Below, piece after piece: positions 1 through 12,425 of a stretch of 64,000 nt of DNA. The notes beneath the pieces were generated by a model. It made no database searches, was not told where the DNA came from, and saw only the letters and a program-made list of their open reading frames with translations. Every line of letters begins with the position of its first letter. The stretch's first letter is position 1. Both the position numbers and the translations under genes were made by a program. Origin of the DNA: Pseudofabraea citricarpa (Eukaryota; Ascomycota; Leotiomycetes; Helotiales; Dermateaceae); contig JAPWGK010000018.1 of NCBI GenBank assembly GCA_029641185.1, forward strand, positions 620,001 through 684,000, read 5' to 3'.

Positions 1-49
1 AAACTCTATCTACTATTTCCCTTGGTTTCCGCCTTCTCACTTGACAGTT

Positions 50-2426
50 ATGGCACCTTCAGCTGTTGAAAGCGTATCGCATTTGCCGGTCACGGTGACG
101 AAGAACGGAGCGTCAGATGGACTCCTGAACTTGAGTCTTGCATCTGTGGATCAAAATGACCTTGTTTTGAAGACTTTCAGATGTCTGATCGCAGATTTGT
201 GTGAGCAGTTCAAGGGCGGACACCCAGGGTAAGCTCAACAAGTAATTCCTCGAGAGTTTTCTAACAATAAAAAGGAGTGCAATGGGAATGGCTGCAATAG
301 GAGTCTCTTTGTGGAAATATGTTATGAAATACTCGCCAGAAAATCCTTCTTATTTCAATCGAGACCGCTTTGTACTTTCAAATGGTAAGATATAGCAATG
401 AGTACTTGGATATCCACTAACCAGCACAGGCCACACATGCCTATTCCAGTATACATTTCTTCACCTCGTTGGATACAAGAATATGACCTTCGATCAACTT
501 AAATCATATCACTCTGCGAGAACCGACTCAATCTGCCCTGGGCATCCAGAAATCGAGCATGAAGGTATCGAGGTCACGACGGGTCCTTTGGGACAAGGAA
601 TTGCAAATGCGGTTGGACTTGCAATGGCCACGAAACATTTGGCTGCTACATACAATAAACCGAATTTTCCCGTTGTCGATAATACCACGTGGTGTATGAT
701 TGGAGATGCATGTCTTCAAGAGGGCGTTGCGCTGGAAGCAATCTCTCTTGCTGGTCATTGGAAGTTGAACAACCTTGTAGTGATTTACGACAATAACCAG
801 ATTACATGCGACGGCTCAGTAGATCTCTGCAACAACGAAGATGTAAATGCGAAGATGACCGCAAGCGGATGGAACGTGATTGATGTGATGGATGGAAACC
901 ACGATATCGAGGGAATTGTACGCGCCCTCATTACGGCCAAGAACAACAAGGATAAACCAACATTCATTAATATTCGCACATTAATTGGTATTGGAAGCAA
1001 GTCTGCAGGAGATGCAAAAGCACATGGAGCTGCTTTTGGTGCAGAAGATGTAGCCAATATCAAGCGAGCATTTGGACAAGATCCAGAAAAGCACTTTGTA
1101 GTCTCGGACCAAGTGTACGATTATTTCAGGGAAGCCAAGCCAAGAGGACAGGAGATTGAGGCCGAGTGGAATTCCCTGGTGCAGAACTACGAGAAGGAGT
1201 ATCCAGACCTGGCTGCTGAATTTGCAATCCGAAGAGACGGAAAGCTTACTGACGATTTCATGAAGTTTATCCCAAAGAAAGAGGACTTCCCCACCTCACC
1301 AACCCCCTCTAGAAAGTCTTCGGGTTTGGTATGCAATCCTTTGGCAGAGCATCTCAAGAATTTCATGGTCGGGACTGCTGATCTTTCACCATCGGTGAAC
1401 ATGATTTGGAAAGGCAAGGTTGATTTCCAACATGTAAGCTTTCTCTATTAGACACAAATAATCACTGCTAATAAAAAAACAGCCTGACTTAAAGACATCT
1501 TGCGGCATTAACGGCGATTACTCGGGGCGGTATATCCATTGGGGAATTAGGGAACATGCAATGGCCTCAATTTCCAACGGTCTAGCGGCATATAACAAAG
1601 GCACAATCCTACCTATCACTTCAACTTTCTTCATGTTCTACATAGTAAGTTGCACTGCAGAACAATCTCTGAATATTCTAACGTCAAACTCTAGTACGCT
1701 GCGCCAGGTATCAGAATGGGAGCACTTCAGGGTCTTCAACAAATTCACATCGCCACCCACGACTCTATTGGCACAGGTGAAGATGGCCCGACCCATCAAC
1801 CTATTGCCCTTGCTACTCTCTACCGAGCCATGCCCAACCTACTCTATATCCGACCAGCTGACAGTGAAGAGACCGCCGGTGCGTACATTGCCGCACTTAA
1901 TGCCAAGAATACACCATCCATCATTTCCCTTTCACGGCAGAACCTCGAGCAATACCCACAACACTCTTCTCGCGACGGTGTACAAAAAGGCGCCTACGTA
2001 TTTATTGAGAAATCTGATGCAGACGTAACTTTGATCGGTGTGGGAGCTGAAATGGTATTCGCTGTACAAACCGCTGCGCTTCTGGAAGAAGAGTTTGGCC
2101 TGAAGGTCCGAGTCGTTAGTTTCCCATGCCAACGTCTCTTCGAGTCCCAACCCATTGAGTACAAACGCTCCGTTCTTCAGTACCGCTCGAAAGCTCCTCG
2201 AGTTATCATTGAAGCATATGCCGTGAATGGATGGGAGCGCTATGCAGATGCAGGTTTCTCGATGAACTCTTTTGGACACTCACTTCCTGGCAAGGATGCT
2301 TATAAATACTTCGGGTTTGATTTTAAAGCTATTGCGCCGAAGGTGGCAGAATTGGTGGATACTGTACGGAAAGAAGGGATTGAGTCTTTGAGAGGAGAGT
2401 TTAGAGACTTGAATGTTCGTCATTAG
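50..2426 (+). CDS. Dihydroxyacetone synthase-like transketolase (728 aa, 5 exons)
   Basis: ThDP-dependent two-carbon transferase. Exons: 50-228, 275-384, 430-1433, 1483-1644, 1695-2426, all phases closing. The ATG at 50 is the first in frame. Transketolase landmarks: [46 protein letters not shown] and LSRQNL. The ThDP loop reads IGDACLQEG rather than the GDG of ordinary transketolase, and the C-terminal domain has [11 protein letters not shown] and [15 protein letters not shown]. From family knowledge both point to dihydroxyacetone synthase (xylulose-5-P + formaldehyde to DHA + GAP), not the housekeeping pentose-phosphate enzyme. The C-terminus (NVRH) is not a PTS1 peroxisomal signal, unlike methylotrophic yeast DAS. 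A transketolase paralogue with ordinary sugar substrates cannot be excluded. Confidence 0.85.
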
Positions 2427-2589
2427 AAAGGTATACCTGTATATTTTGGAGTTTTGGATATTTAATAGATATGATCACGATAGAGGCTTATTATGAATTA
2501 AATAGCCAAACCAAGAATACCAAACTAGACTTCTTATGTAAGTTAAGATGTGTTATAATATTTGGTTCGAAACATCATATTCATCCTGC

Positions 2590-5500
2590 TCAGTCATCTG
2601 AATTATCAGTAACACTTGGGTGGCCGCCATCTTCGAGGTGCGGCTTTCTCTTTCTCTTGTAGAGACGACTCGTAATAAAATTCCAGACATGAACTTTTTC
2701 ATGCCCCGTAGCGACATCTGCTTGGGTAGAGTCACTTTTCTCTTGCATATGCCTTTCAATATAGTCGCTGTAGGCGATCTCGCTTTCGCTCTTCTTATTA
2801 GTCTCCGTATCATCATCTTCGTCATCTTCATCGTCTTTCCCTTCCTGGTAACTATTCATTTTTTTCGTGTCTTCCTTCGCCTCAGCTTCTTCGGCTCTCC
2901 CTGTTAGTGCCATTAGCAATTCCGGCGGATTCAACAACGCTGAAATCTTCTTTTCAAGCCTTCTCTTCTCCTTGTCACGAGCTGCGCGTTCTTTTTCTTC
3001 CGCATATTCAAGCCCTTTCTTCTCCTTATCAAGGGCCTTGCTTTCTTTTTCTTCGGCCCATTCTTGTGCGGTTTGGATCTTGTCCTTACGTTCATTCTTT
3101 GTCTCTGCATCATTCTGATCCTTTTCGTTCTCAGTTTTATCGCCTTTTCTAAGCTTGTCCAATAACAATAAAACTTTTTTGGCCCGAGCTTCGCCCTTTG
3201 ACTTTGCTAAAGATCTCTCAAGCTTATGAAATCCTAGGAAAAATATCGAAACAATGCTCCATGTAACGAGAACTGGCCAGATAATCACTACGACCGGGAG
3301 AAATATCAAGCCGAGTAGAATTCGTATTATAAGTAATCCGAAATGGCCCGTTGAATCTGATTTAAATATGCCCGTAAGTGACTGGTAACCTACTGCGACT
3401 CGTATGGCTGGGAGCTCGACAACTGTATAGACTATCCAGAAGAATACGTAGATCATTTTGTTTCCCTGCCATTTTGGCGGCTCATCTGCATGAAGTATAT
3501 CGTCATCCTCGAGTTTTGTTATGATTTTGACAGCTTTTCTCCAGCCAATTGGCCATGTATTCAGAGTTTCTCGCATTTTTTTGAGAGCAGCTTCACGCAT
3601 CTTGAACCTAATAACTTGGAGCGGCCATGCCAAAGTCTCGGCATTGAAGACAATCACGAGCGTTATGATAAGGGCAATTGCAGTTCCTCGAATGAATGTT
3701 TTGATAACTCCATCAGAACTACTTATATTAGCCATGTTACCCAGCTTCGGATGTCAAAGACTCACGGTAAACCTTGCATACTGAAAATGCTCTATATTCA
3801 ATTAGCTTCCCCTTTCTCCCTACCAGATACGAAAATTTCTGTATAGCTTATAAATAACACATACCGAAACAAAACTCAATGGCAAGAATACTACTGTAGC
3901 GTATGTAAATATGCGTACATTTTCTGCTGATCGTGCTGCAGTTCTAGATCCAGCTAAGTTGAGATTATCAATAATCTACATTGTGTATTAGCTATGAATT
4001 GATAGAAGATTGGTCAAAAAAACTTCCCACTAGACGATGGCTTTGTATTTGTTTGATGGAGGCCTCTATCCGTGGAGCTTGCTCTTCTAGCAGTTTGACG
4101 TTCTTTTTGACTCGCAGGTTGTGTTGCTCTCTCCAACTCCCGTGTTTCAGTTCATCTTTTTCTGACCAGCGAGGCTGGCAATTTCGGCGCTCTTCTCTTG
4201 TTAGCCACTGATTGAGATTTTTTATGTTGGCCTCGGAAAGTCGGATGATTCGGTTCAAAATTCCATCTAGATCAAGACATAGTTTAGATCGAGTATATAG
4301 TCGATCAAACCCCCCGTTGAGTGAATTCTATTTATGTAGGTAAGTACTGCTATTTGTTCTGTGGTGATGGATTTTCGGTCACCTTAACGTCAAGCCACTC
4401 ATCAATAGCCTGCAGAATTCTCTCCGTACTGGAATACACCTCGGTAGCCATTATCTGCACTAAGTATGGTTCGAGAACCTTGCGCTGATCCTGCTTAGAG
4501 CTTGCTTTAAACCATGCTCCGTGTTGCGGATGCGGTGGAGGAAATGGAGTGGATGGGTTAGGCAGGTAGGCCAGGAGCCATCCTGTCCAATATCTGTCCT
4601 CCATGTCTCCAACTAAGCGATAACTGAGGGATGCTTTGAAGGAATTCATCCGTTGACCGCCGATTTTCAATGGAGACTTACCTAGAAAACCGCGGGGAGG
4701 TCCTGAACTATCTAGCTCCATAACATAGTCTTCCTCGTTTGTTGGTACAAGTAGGATGAAACTCAGATGGAGTTCGGTATTCCAGACATTAGATATATCA
4801 TGGACCTGAATGGTGGCGTAATTAGTAGGCTTACTTTACAGAATGCATTTTATGACTTACGTCTTCGTGGAAATGTGGATCAAACTTTTGATGATGGCTT
4901 AAAAATTCTGCCATATTGTACTGATCACGTTTTGGCGTAGACAGGTAATGAATCAAGGAATATTCTGGTGAAAGTGGAGTTTGGTAACTAATATCCGGTC
5001 AGCAAGGATAGATGATCAGGTTGACTTAATTTCTAGATTGACGCACAAAAACCTTTTCTTGGCTCCTTTTATGGTTCGTGGCTGTCGCACATGCTTATCG
5101 AGCTCTCTGGAGTTGAAAGTATCCCGGAAAGGGCGTTCACGGCCATGCCTACCGATATCAACAACGAGACACCTGCTGCGATACCAATGCCAGTCAAGGA
5201 TGGAGGTTGCTGACTCAAATTTCTCCCAGGTATCCATACCCTTCTCCAAGATTGTAAGAGGATACTCGTCTATTCTTTCTCGCAAATATCCAATCTCTGT
5301 AGTAACATCTTCATACGGAGGTTGACGACTGAAGAAATCTGGGAATGGACGCAACCAGTCACGGTCTTTTCTTTCTGTAATCTCACGATATCATTAATGT
5401 ATCATTTTTAAAATTTAAGAAAACTTCAAGATAGCCCTTGAAATTTAAAAGGCTGCATTGGATGATACATAAGGGGTAGCTTACCTGAGGGGTCAAAGAC

Positions 5501-8113
5501 TTGTTTGTGGTCTATGATCGTGTTTGATATCTTCTTCCTCTTTCTAAGCATGGCTTTTTTCTTGTCCTGCGTAATTATCGCCTCTTTCTCATCTTTATCT
5601 TTCAAAAAGATATTAGAAGTAGCGGCTACCGAAGCCTGATTTTGCTGGTCCTCTTTCGCAAATTCACTTGAAAAACTAATTTGCAGATAGTTAGCTGACA
5701 CAAACAATAAGATTAACTGGGACTAAAACATACATTTGAGATTGGGAAACCACAACGTCTGCCCTTAGCAACAGAGTTGGAATTTCGTACGTACTTCGAG
5801 GATTACTGTAATCCATCTTGATAAGAGGCTTTTTCGTATTCCAGTCAATTCGCTCTGCGAATAGCCCGTTTGGTAATATACAATTGCTAATTTTCTTCCG
5901 CGAGAGCTTAGTAAGATCCTCTGGTGTTAAGTTTTCATCTAAACTGCTGTTGCTAGTTTTCATGATTCCCTCCATTATTATAGCAAGGGCATACCGCAGT
6001 GGTGTTTGCCAAATAGATTCTGCATCAGCGCCTTGGCTTTTGAGTGTTTCGTGCCATGCTGATTGAATATCAATTCCAAAATCGTTATTGAAGAATCCCC
6101 AAAGAACACCATCATATAAAAGTGTGTCCTTGGCATAAAAAAGAAAACGATCACCTTCTTGTGAAGCTGACCTGCTGACGGCTACTGTGTATCTGGTTGA
6201 TAATCCTGAAGCCTCATGGCCCTCATCATTCTCTGGTTTGATAGGCTGGGGGACTTCGCATATGAAGCGCTTGAAGATAAGATTTCGGATATCCTGGTGT
6301 GCCAAGTCCGATCTTAGAAGTTGTTCTAGAATAACTCGCATCGTCTCATCTTCAATGGCTTCATAGACCATCTCTTCTAACGCCTTGATTGCTTTCCATA
6401 CATAGATAGAATCGCCCAAGCGATAGCTTGGTATCTTGAGCCATTCTGGAGGCTTTTCATCGCTACCTTCCCAAGCAATATAGGTTGGAGTATTTTTCCG
6501 TTGATACCAAAGTTTTGACTTCTCATCTCGACCCTCGAGGAGAAGTTTGATCCATTTTTCAGCACAGTTTTGCAGGCACTCCTTTACAAAAGTGCTGCCC
6601 TCAGCCTGAAATGTCTTCGAGAATTCATACAACTTCAGGATTTGAAGGCTGCCCACAAAAGAATCAGACCAGTTTTCACTTTTCTCAGCCAATGGCTTCC
6701 TTTCTTTTTCGGGCAAGTGAGTTAACACTGTTTCTGGATCAAGAAAGCGATATTTGTTGAAGCACCATATGAGATGTCCCCGACATGTGCGTTTAATACG
6801 CTCTCGTGTATCCGAGTCTACTGAAGCTTCTAGAGCTTTGTATGCCAAAAGCAGGTACCGGAACATGAAACTGTTAATTATTAACTTTTCAAATCGAACT
6901 ACGATGGGTCAAGGACGTACAATGAAGCAAATGGGGTTGAATGGGAATACAAAACATCGCCGTTTATGAAACCAAGAGGTTGTTCTCCGCCTGATACTGG
7001 TCCTTCAGGCATAGAACAGACGCATAATATGTGTTCCAGATGTTGTCGAAAGATCGTCTTGAATTCTTGTTTGTCTTCCCCCAAGATCGAAATTAGGGCT
7101 TCGTCTTTCTTTTCTTTCTTTAAGAAGCGGCCCATGTCAAAATACGACAAGGCAGTGCTTCTCGGCTCGCCTTTGGGTTGTAATTTATATGCCACTGTCC
7201 ATTCATGGATACTACCTTTAGATACCAAAAGCCTCTCGGACCGAGTATTTGTGTAAAGAACACCTATCAAATCGTCTTCCATCAGGGGATCCGAAGGCGA
7301 CTTCAAGTTCGCTACTTCGCCGTCCTTGAACATGTATATCATAGCTTCTGCTGCGTCTCCTTTATCTTTATCATTTTCGGGATCTCCTGCATTTTTGATG
7401 AATAGATAATTATTGACATCATCGTATTCTATTGGGCATGAACCGTATTGCAAAAGTCCTGTGTCCACGTTTTGAATATCTGCCTGGGTTATGCTGACCT
7501 CCATGTCGTCGAGTTTTAAGAATAGAGGCAAAGTCTTATCTTCATCAAGATCATTGCTAACCACGCATTGCTGTAAAAGAACATCACTTTCGTCAATGAT
7601 GACGAATTGAACAGAGACTTTTAGACCTTGCACTTCATACATAATTCGTGGCCATCGACCATTCACCCATGAAATGCAGGGATCTCCTACCTCAGCCTTA
7701 GATCTTATACAAAGACCTAGCCCTGATGATTGCTCATCGGCTAGTTGAAGAAACTTTTGACGTCTCTTCATACCCGTGGGGGAAGTGAACGTGAGTTCAG
7801 AGGCATCAAGGCAAATACGTTGTGCCCTTTCAGATGAGGATGCTTTTTCCGGTTGAGATTTGGTAATATTTAAAATCCCTCCATAACGGTTGATAATAGC
7901 AACGGTGCCATTCTTTCCAAAAGACAAAAACGACTTGTCCTCATGATCTTGCGGGAAAGAGACGGGATTCAACTCTTCAACCTTGAAGTTCTTGAACGTT
8001 GGCACTAAAAGAACCGTTAAATCTGGGGTGAAAGTTATGTTCGATGTGATGGTGCTAACATTGATCTTGGTCTTCAAGCTGAACAATATCCGGCGCAGTA
8101 AGCACAGATACAT
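2590..8113 (-). CDS. Giant protein with C-terminal CorA-like transmembrane domain (about 1654 aa, 10 exons)
   Basis: Exons on the minus strand: 8113-6921, 6870-5734, 5675-5485, 5374-5047, 4987-4861, 4805-4383, 4327-4031, 3975-3865, 3791-3766 (26 nt), 3721-2590. Phases close at all nine introns (44-73 nt). The first ~1130 residues match nothing I recognise. Residues ~1134-1232 are a charged helical stretch with YTRSKLCLDLDGILNRI. Residues ~1233-1277 read ARSAENVRIFTYATVVFLPL then FVSSIFSMQGLP, the membrane entry of fungal CorA-like Mg2+ transporter-type proteins, with SMQ where true CorA has GMN. Hydrophobic segments follow, then a Lys/Glu-rich coiled coil and an acidic tail. Channel activity is unproven. 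The start is uncertain: an ATG at 8171 is in another frame and would need a tiny extra intron. The 5' boundary of the 4327 exon (AG at 4328-4329) is the least certain junction. Confidence 0.75.
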
Positions 8114-9004
8114 TGGAAATGGCTACGCTTGGTGCGGCAATACTTGGGTCAGTTGAGTGATGAGCCGCCATTGCCTCACGAGACCTTTGGTGCCGGTATT
8201 ATTTATTCACGCATACAACAGTGACTTCAGAAATCAAATAAGACCACAATTCGAATTGTCAACAGAGGAAAGCCAGATGCTTAGGCGGCCGTCTTCTTTT
8301 GCTATGTGAGGCTGAACGTTGCGGGATATATTCAGCTTTCCCTTATCTCATCCCCATGCAAAGTAACGCCATTCACATGACCAAACTTCATGAGGAAGGT
8401 GGTCCGGCTGATCAGATACATCACTTTTCCCTATTATCATCGCAGTCAGCATCATATTCTTGGCATTGGGGGCCATAATCAGGTGACTTCTGGCCCAAAG
8501 GGCAATTTATAAAGATGACACTGGATAGCGAGAGTCATTATCCATAACTGGTCAATACCTGAACGGCATACTGCCTTTTGATATTCTCTCTGAATGTTGA
8601 AAAAAAAGAAAGAAAAAGGAAAACGCAGACACGACGAGACAAGCGCCGTGCAAAGGCATAAGGCGTCAAATAGCCCAAATCTTTTCTCACTGAGGTATTT
8701 TATGTCAAGATATCCCTCAGTGTGAGCAGGCGAAGCCACCCATCAAGCCGCATGCCAAATGACATATTGAGATTAGTTTATTGAGCCCGAAAAGTTATCG
8801 GTTAAGACGGATATTCGTACTGATTAAATTTCTTGGCCATAAGTTCCATAACAAAGTAATGATGTTTGTGCTACTAGATCCAGAGGATTAGTTTTTAGAT
8901 ATAAGTACGGGTCAACGACCTAAAGGGAAATACCAGTTCTTTACACAAAATCCCTTGTTTGGATTGCAAACATCCAAAACTCATTCCTAAATCATTTGAA
9001 CAGC
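8114..9004. other. Intergenic, divergent promoter region
   Basis: About 890 bp between the starts of the CorA-like gene (minus) and the secreted esterase (plus). An out-of-frame ATG at 8171 may belong to a first exon of the CorA-like gene. I see no other gene, repeat or structured RNA here. Confidence 0.5.
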
Positions 9005-10063
9005 ATGGCAGCCGTTCTAAGCATCTTCGTTTTTGCAATATGTTTTGCAACCGCCCAAGGGCTTTCGTTACCTCCACTCAGTGGCTCTCTTGCTGTAGGA
9101 ACTGCTGTCCTGGAATTGAACGATATCTCATCGTCTCGGGATTTGATGGTTTCTGCCTTCTATCCGATTCTTTCTGGAGATAATTACACTCTTGCACCGG
9201 CTTTCCCCCCCAAAACAGCTGCGTATTTGGATAAATATGCAGGCTTACCGACTGGTTCTCTTCAAACTGTTATATCTCAAGCCCACCTAAACGCCGCTCT
9301 ATTGCCTGGAGATTTTCCATTGCTCATTTTTTCTCCCGGAATAGGAACACCGAGGCTCTTATACAATTCAATTGCGGAGAATCTGGCTAGCGAAGGATAT
9401 ATAGCCGTCACGATTGATCATCCACACGAATCCCTAGTCATAGAATATCCCGATGGAAAATTCGAAATAAATATTATTGACACGGGAAACGACACCGACG
9501 CTTACGAAACCAATCTGCTACTGAATAGAACTTTGGATATCGGATTCGTATTAGATCAGTTTTCAAACTCCTCAAATCTTGCGAAAATCCCTGGATTTCT
9601 TGGTTCCCAGAGGAGCAAAGATGCTGGTGTTCTAGGACATTCTTTTGGTGGTTCTTCAGCAGCAGCCGCCATGTTGAATGAGCCTCGCTTTTTAGCAGGA
9701 GTAAACCTTGATGGAAGACTACGGGGACAAGTTGTAGAATCTGGTTTGTCCGAGCCGTTCTTGTTCATGGGAAATCCAATCCATAATAGTACAACAGACC
9801 CGACGTGGGCCACATTTTGGAACAACACAAAGGGATATAAAAGGGAACTATCGGTGGCAGGTAGCGTTCATATTAGCTATTCAGACCAGCCATATCTTAC
9901 GCAGAAGTTTGGAGATCCAGGTACCAGCATTGAAGGATCGAGAATGTTGGAAATTGAAAGTGCTTATTTGAAGGACTTTTTTGATTGGAATTTGAAAAGG
10001 GGGAATGGAAAACTCCTTGCAGGGCCAAGTCCATGTTTCCCAGAGGTGACGTTTTTGGGTTGA
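9005..10063 (+). CDS. Secreted PAF-acetylhydrolase-like alpha/beta hydrolase (352 aa)
   Basis: Single-exon gene. The ATG at 9005 gives an N-terminal signal peptide (hydrophobic residues ~2-18, cleavage probably after ATAQG), which decides the start. The fold is alpha/beta hydrolase: LLIFSPGIGTPR is the oxyanion strand, IAVTIDHPHES follows, and the nucleophile elbow is GHSFGG with Ser213. The overall layout resembles fungal group II platelet-activating-factor acetylhydrolase / phospholipase A2-like esterases. Several N-x-S/T sites fit secretion. The substrate is unknown; it could be another short-chain ester. The gene is convergent with the SDR gene that follows, with 143 bp between the stops. 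Confidence 0.8.
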   Translation: MAAVLSIFVFAICFATAQGLSLPPLSGSLAVGTAVLELNDISSSRDLMVSAFYPILSGDNYTLAPAFPPKTAAYLDKYAGLPTGSLQTVISQAHLNAALLPGDFPLLIFSPGIGTPRLLYNSIAENLASEGYIAVTIDHPHESLVIEYPDGKFEINIIDTGNDTDAYETNLLLNRTLDIGFVLDQFSNSSNLAKIPGFLGSQRSKDAGVLGHSFGGSSAAAAMLNEPRFLAGVNLDGRLRGQVVESGLSEPFLFMGNPIHNSTTDPTWATFWNNTKGYKRELSVAGSVHISYSDQPYLTQKFGDPGTSIEGSRMLEIESAYLKDFFDWNLKRGNGKLLAGPSPCFPEVTFLG

Positions 10064-10206
10064 TACAGCAAAGATCCGATGAGAAAATCAGACATAGCCA
10101 TGGAGAATATTCTAAACATGAAGACACCGTCTATTGACAAATACATTGACTTTTATCTGATGCTGATAGGACTAATATAATTGAGGAATCGCAGAGTAAG
10201 ATGTCT

Positions 10207-11179
10207 TTAGATCATCTGCATGCCACCGCTAGCACTCAAAGTTTGTCCAGTAATCCATCTTGCACTGTCGCTAGCTACGAAGGCAACCACTTGCGAGATA
10301 TCATCTGGAAGAGCTGTCCGTTTTGCAGCGGCGATGGGGGCGGTATGTACGGCGCGAAGTGTGTTTTGAACTTCTTCAGAGAAGCTCAGGAGAATATCCG
10401 TTTCAGTAAACCCCGGTGCAACAACTAATAGATCTGTCAGATTGAATGCACAACACAAGCTGGGATAGACTACGATTACCATTGACTGTGATACCTCTCG
10501 AGTGGCCAAACTAAAGAACGAAGTTTAGTTCTAGATAGAGAACAACGAACGAAGGTAAATAGAACAGTTTGTCAACATACTTCTTGAGCCCATGTTCTAG
10601 AGAGTGCCTCGATAGCACCTTTGTTTGCGGCATATAGCGGTAGACATTGGCCTAGAACCGGATTGCGAGCTGCCGTAGAGGATATAAAAATGATACGCCC
10701 GCCGGATGGGATATGTGGCAATGCAGCTTGTGTAAGCATAAAAGGTGCCCTTACACCAACGTCCATGACCTTAGCGTAGATATCATGGGTTACTTCAGTA
10801 GTTGGCGTGACATCAAGATGCGTAGCATTGTGGACTGTCATTTTACATTATTAGACATTGTCGTACCTTTGGACCCATTTTTCTTACCGATGATATCAAT
10901 TTTTGTACTTTTCAAGTCTTTGAGTGATATTTCTACAATCTTTTTGCTTGAAGAGAGCTCGCTGAGATCGAGCTGGATCGCAACTGCCTTTCTGCCCAAA
11001 GCCTCAATTTCCGATACAGTCTCTGCTGCTGCCTGGCTTCTTGAAGCATTTGTATAAACCATGGCGACATCTGCGCCACGTCGTGCAAATTCAATTGAAA
11101 TGGCCTTGCCGATTCCGCGTGTTCCTCCGGTGACTATGGCAGTCTTGTTTTGGAGGGAGAGGGTTGACGGGAACGACAT
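10207..11179 (-). CDS. SDR-family oxidoreductase, FabG-like (264 aa, 4 exons)
   Basis: Exons on the minus strand: 11179-10888, 10834-10581, 10510-10480 (31 nt), 10424-10207. Phases close. The short third exon restores the conserved GHSRGITVN before VVAPGFTETD, which an unspliced reading loses. Classical short-chain dehydrogenase motifs: TGGTRGIGKA cofactor loop near the N-terminus, IDIIVHNA (NNAG-like), catalytic Ser149/150 in FISSTAARNP, Tyr165 and Lys169 in YAANK, and C-terminal TGQTLSASGGMQ. It is an NAD(P)(H)-dependent ketone/alcohol oxidoreductase most like 3-oxoacyl-ACP reductases. The substrate cannot be read from sequence. No targeting signal is seen. Confidence 0.9.
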
Positions 11180-12355
11180 TGTACTTTATGAGCGTGAGCT
11201 TTACGATGTTACGAGGGAAATTTTTTTGAGAGATGATACTCATGGATTGCCAATAAAAGCCGATGCAAAATTAGTGCCCATAAAAAGCTGGAGACATAAG
11301 AGATGTGGGACCATGCAATCGCACACACACAAGTCTAAATACCAGTCAGCCAATTATTAGTGAATGGTAATAGCATTATTAGAGTAGACAATCTTTTCTT
11401 ATGGAAACGATAAATTACCGACCATATCTCAGCACTACTGGAGCGACGATGATCCGATGAGTGAAGAAGAACACCCCCAGGAAGATGACAGCGATTGGGA
11501 CCGCTTGATTTCCCAGTAACCTAAAGTCATGCTCCATCATTGAAATTTCATGAATACACAATGGGATAATAAAACAGCGTCTGGAAGGCAGTGGTTCCTT
11601 GATATGCATGGTAATGGAAGAGAGAGTTAGAGAGGAGGAAGCCTTTTCTTTGATTTCAAGGTACGTGGCTATGGTCATGTGACCTATGCAGCTATCAAAG
11701 TACTGCAAAGGGCACCTATTCTGAGAAACACTGGTTTTGAGAGACTTGTAGATATAATAAAAGGATAAATGGATGTTAACCATTCATGGTCCAGATTAAT
11801 GATGCCAAATAGGCTCATTATATTCTCTCACGTGTGAATCGGTCGGATGGTTCCGGCTTGGCATTCCTTGTTTTGTTTAGAGTGCTCTTGTAACCGTCTC
11901 TGCTACCCAGCTAGCATGCATTCATTGTACAGTGCTAGAGACCTTTTATCAGTCTTTGTCAACTAGAGCTTATTCAACTTACGGAGTCTGTTCCGCCTGG
12001 AGCTGTCCGTCTCGGAGCATACCCCGTTTACACGGAAGCATCCGTTCATGCCAACTATACCGTCTACGTGCTAGCAAAACACTACTTGGTTCTAATAGAT
12101 CGGTAATCCTAGCTGCAACCGAGCACTTTACTTCTTCTGTATTACCATTTATCAGATTGCGGGGGGTGATATATGATACTAGGAATCGATGTCTTACAAA
12201 AACGCGGCTCGTCTTTTACCATCCGTGACCTAAGCGGAGTATGGCCTTCTCCACAATCCACCAGTCGAGATTGCGGGGATATCGTTGAAGTTAAATATCG
12301 CATGAAAGTTGAATTATCTACGTCCTTGTCACCTCTTTCGTAGCCCTTTATCGAT
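11180..12355. other. Intergenic, no recognised gene
   Basis: About 1.2 kb upstream of the SDR gene. Only short open frames without family resemblance are present. No repeat or tRNA was recognised. Confidence 0.5.
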
Positions 12356-12425
12356 ATGGAAAATACTGCTGTAGTCTCCCAGTACTTAGACATACTACCT
12401 TCTGGGTATACTGGCAATGCCACAA

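Noticed and set aside
1561..2028. 155-codon open frame overlapping the transketolase exons
   Set aside because: Only its first 28 codons are the real exon 4 (1483-1644); the rest reads the intron and exon 5 in the wrong frame.
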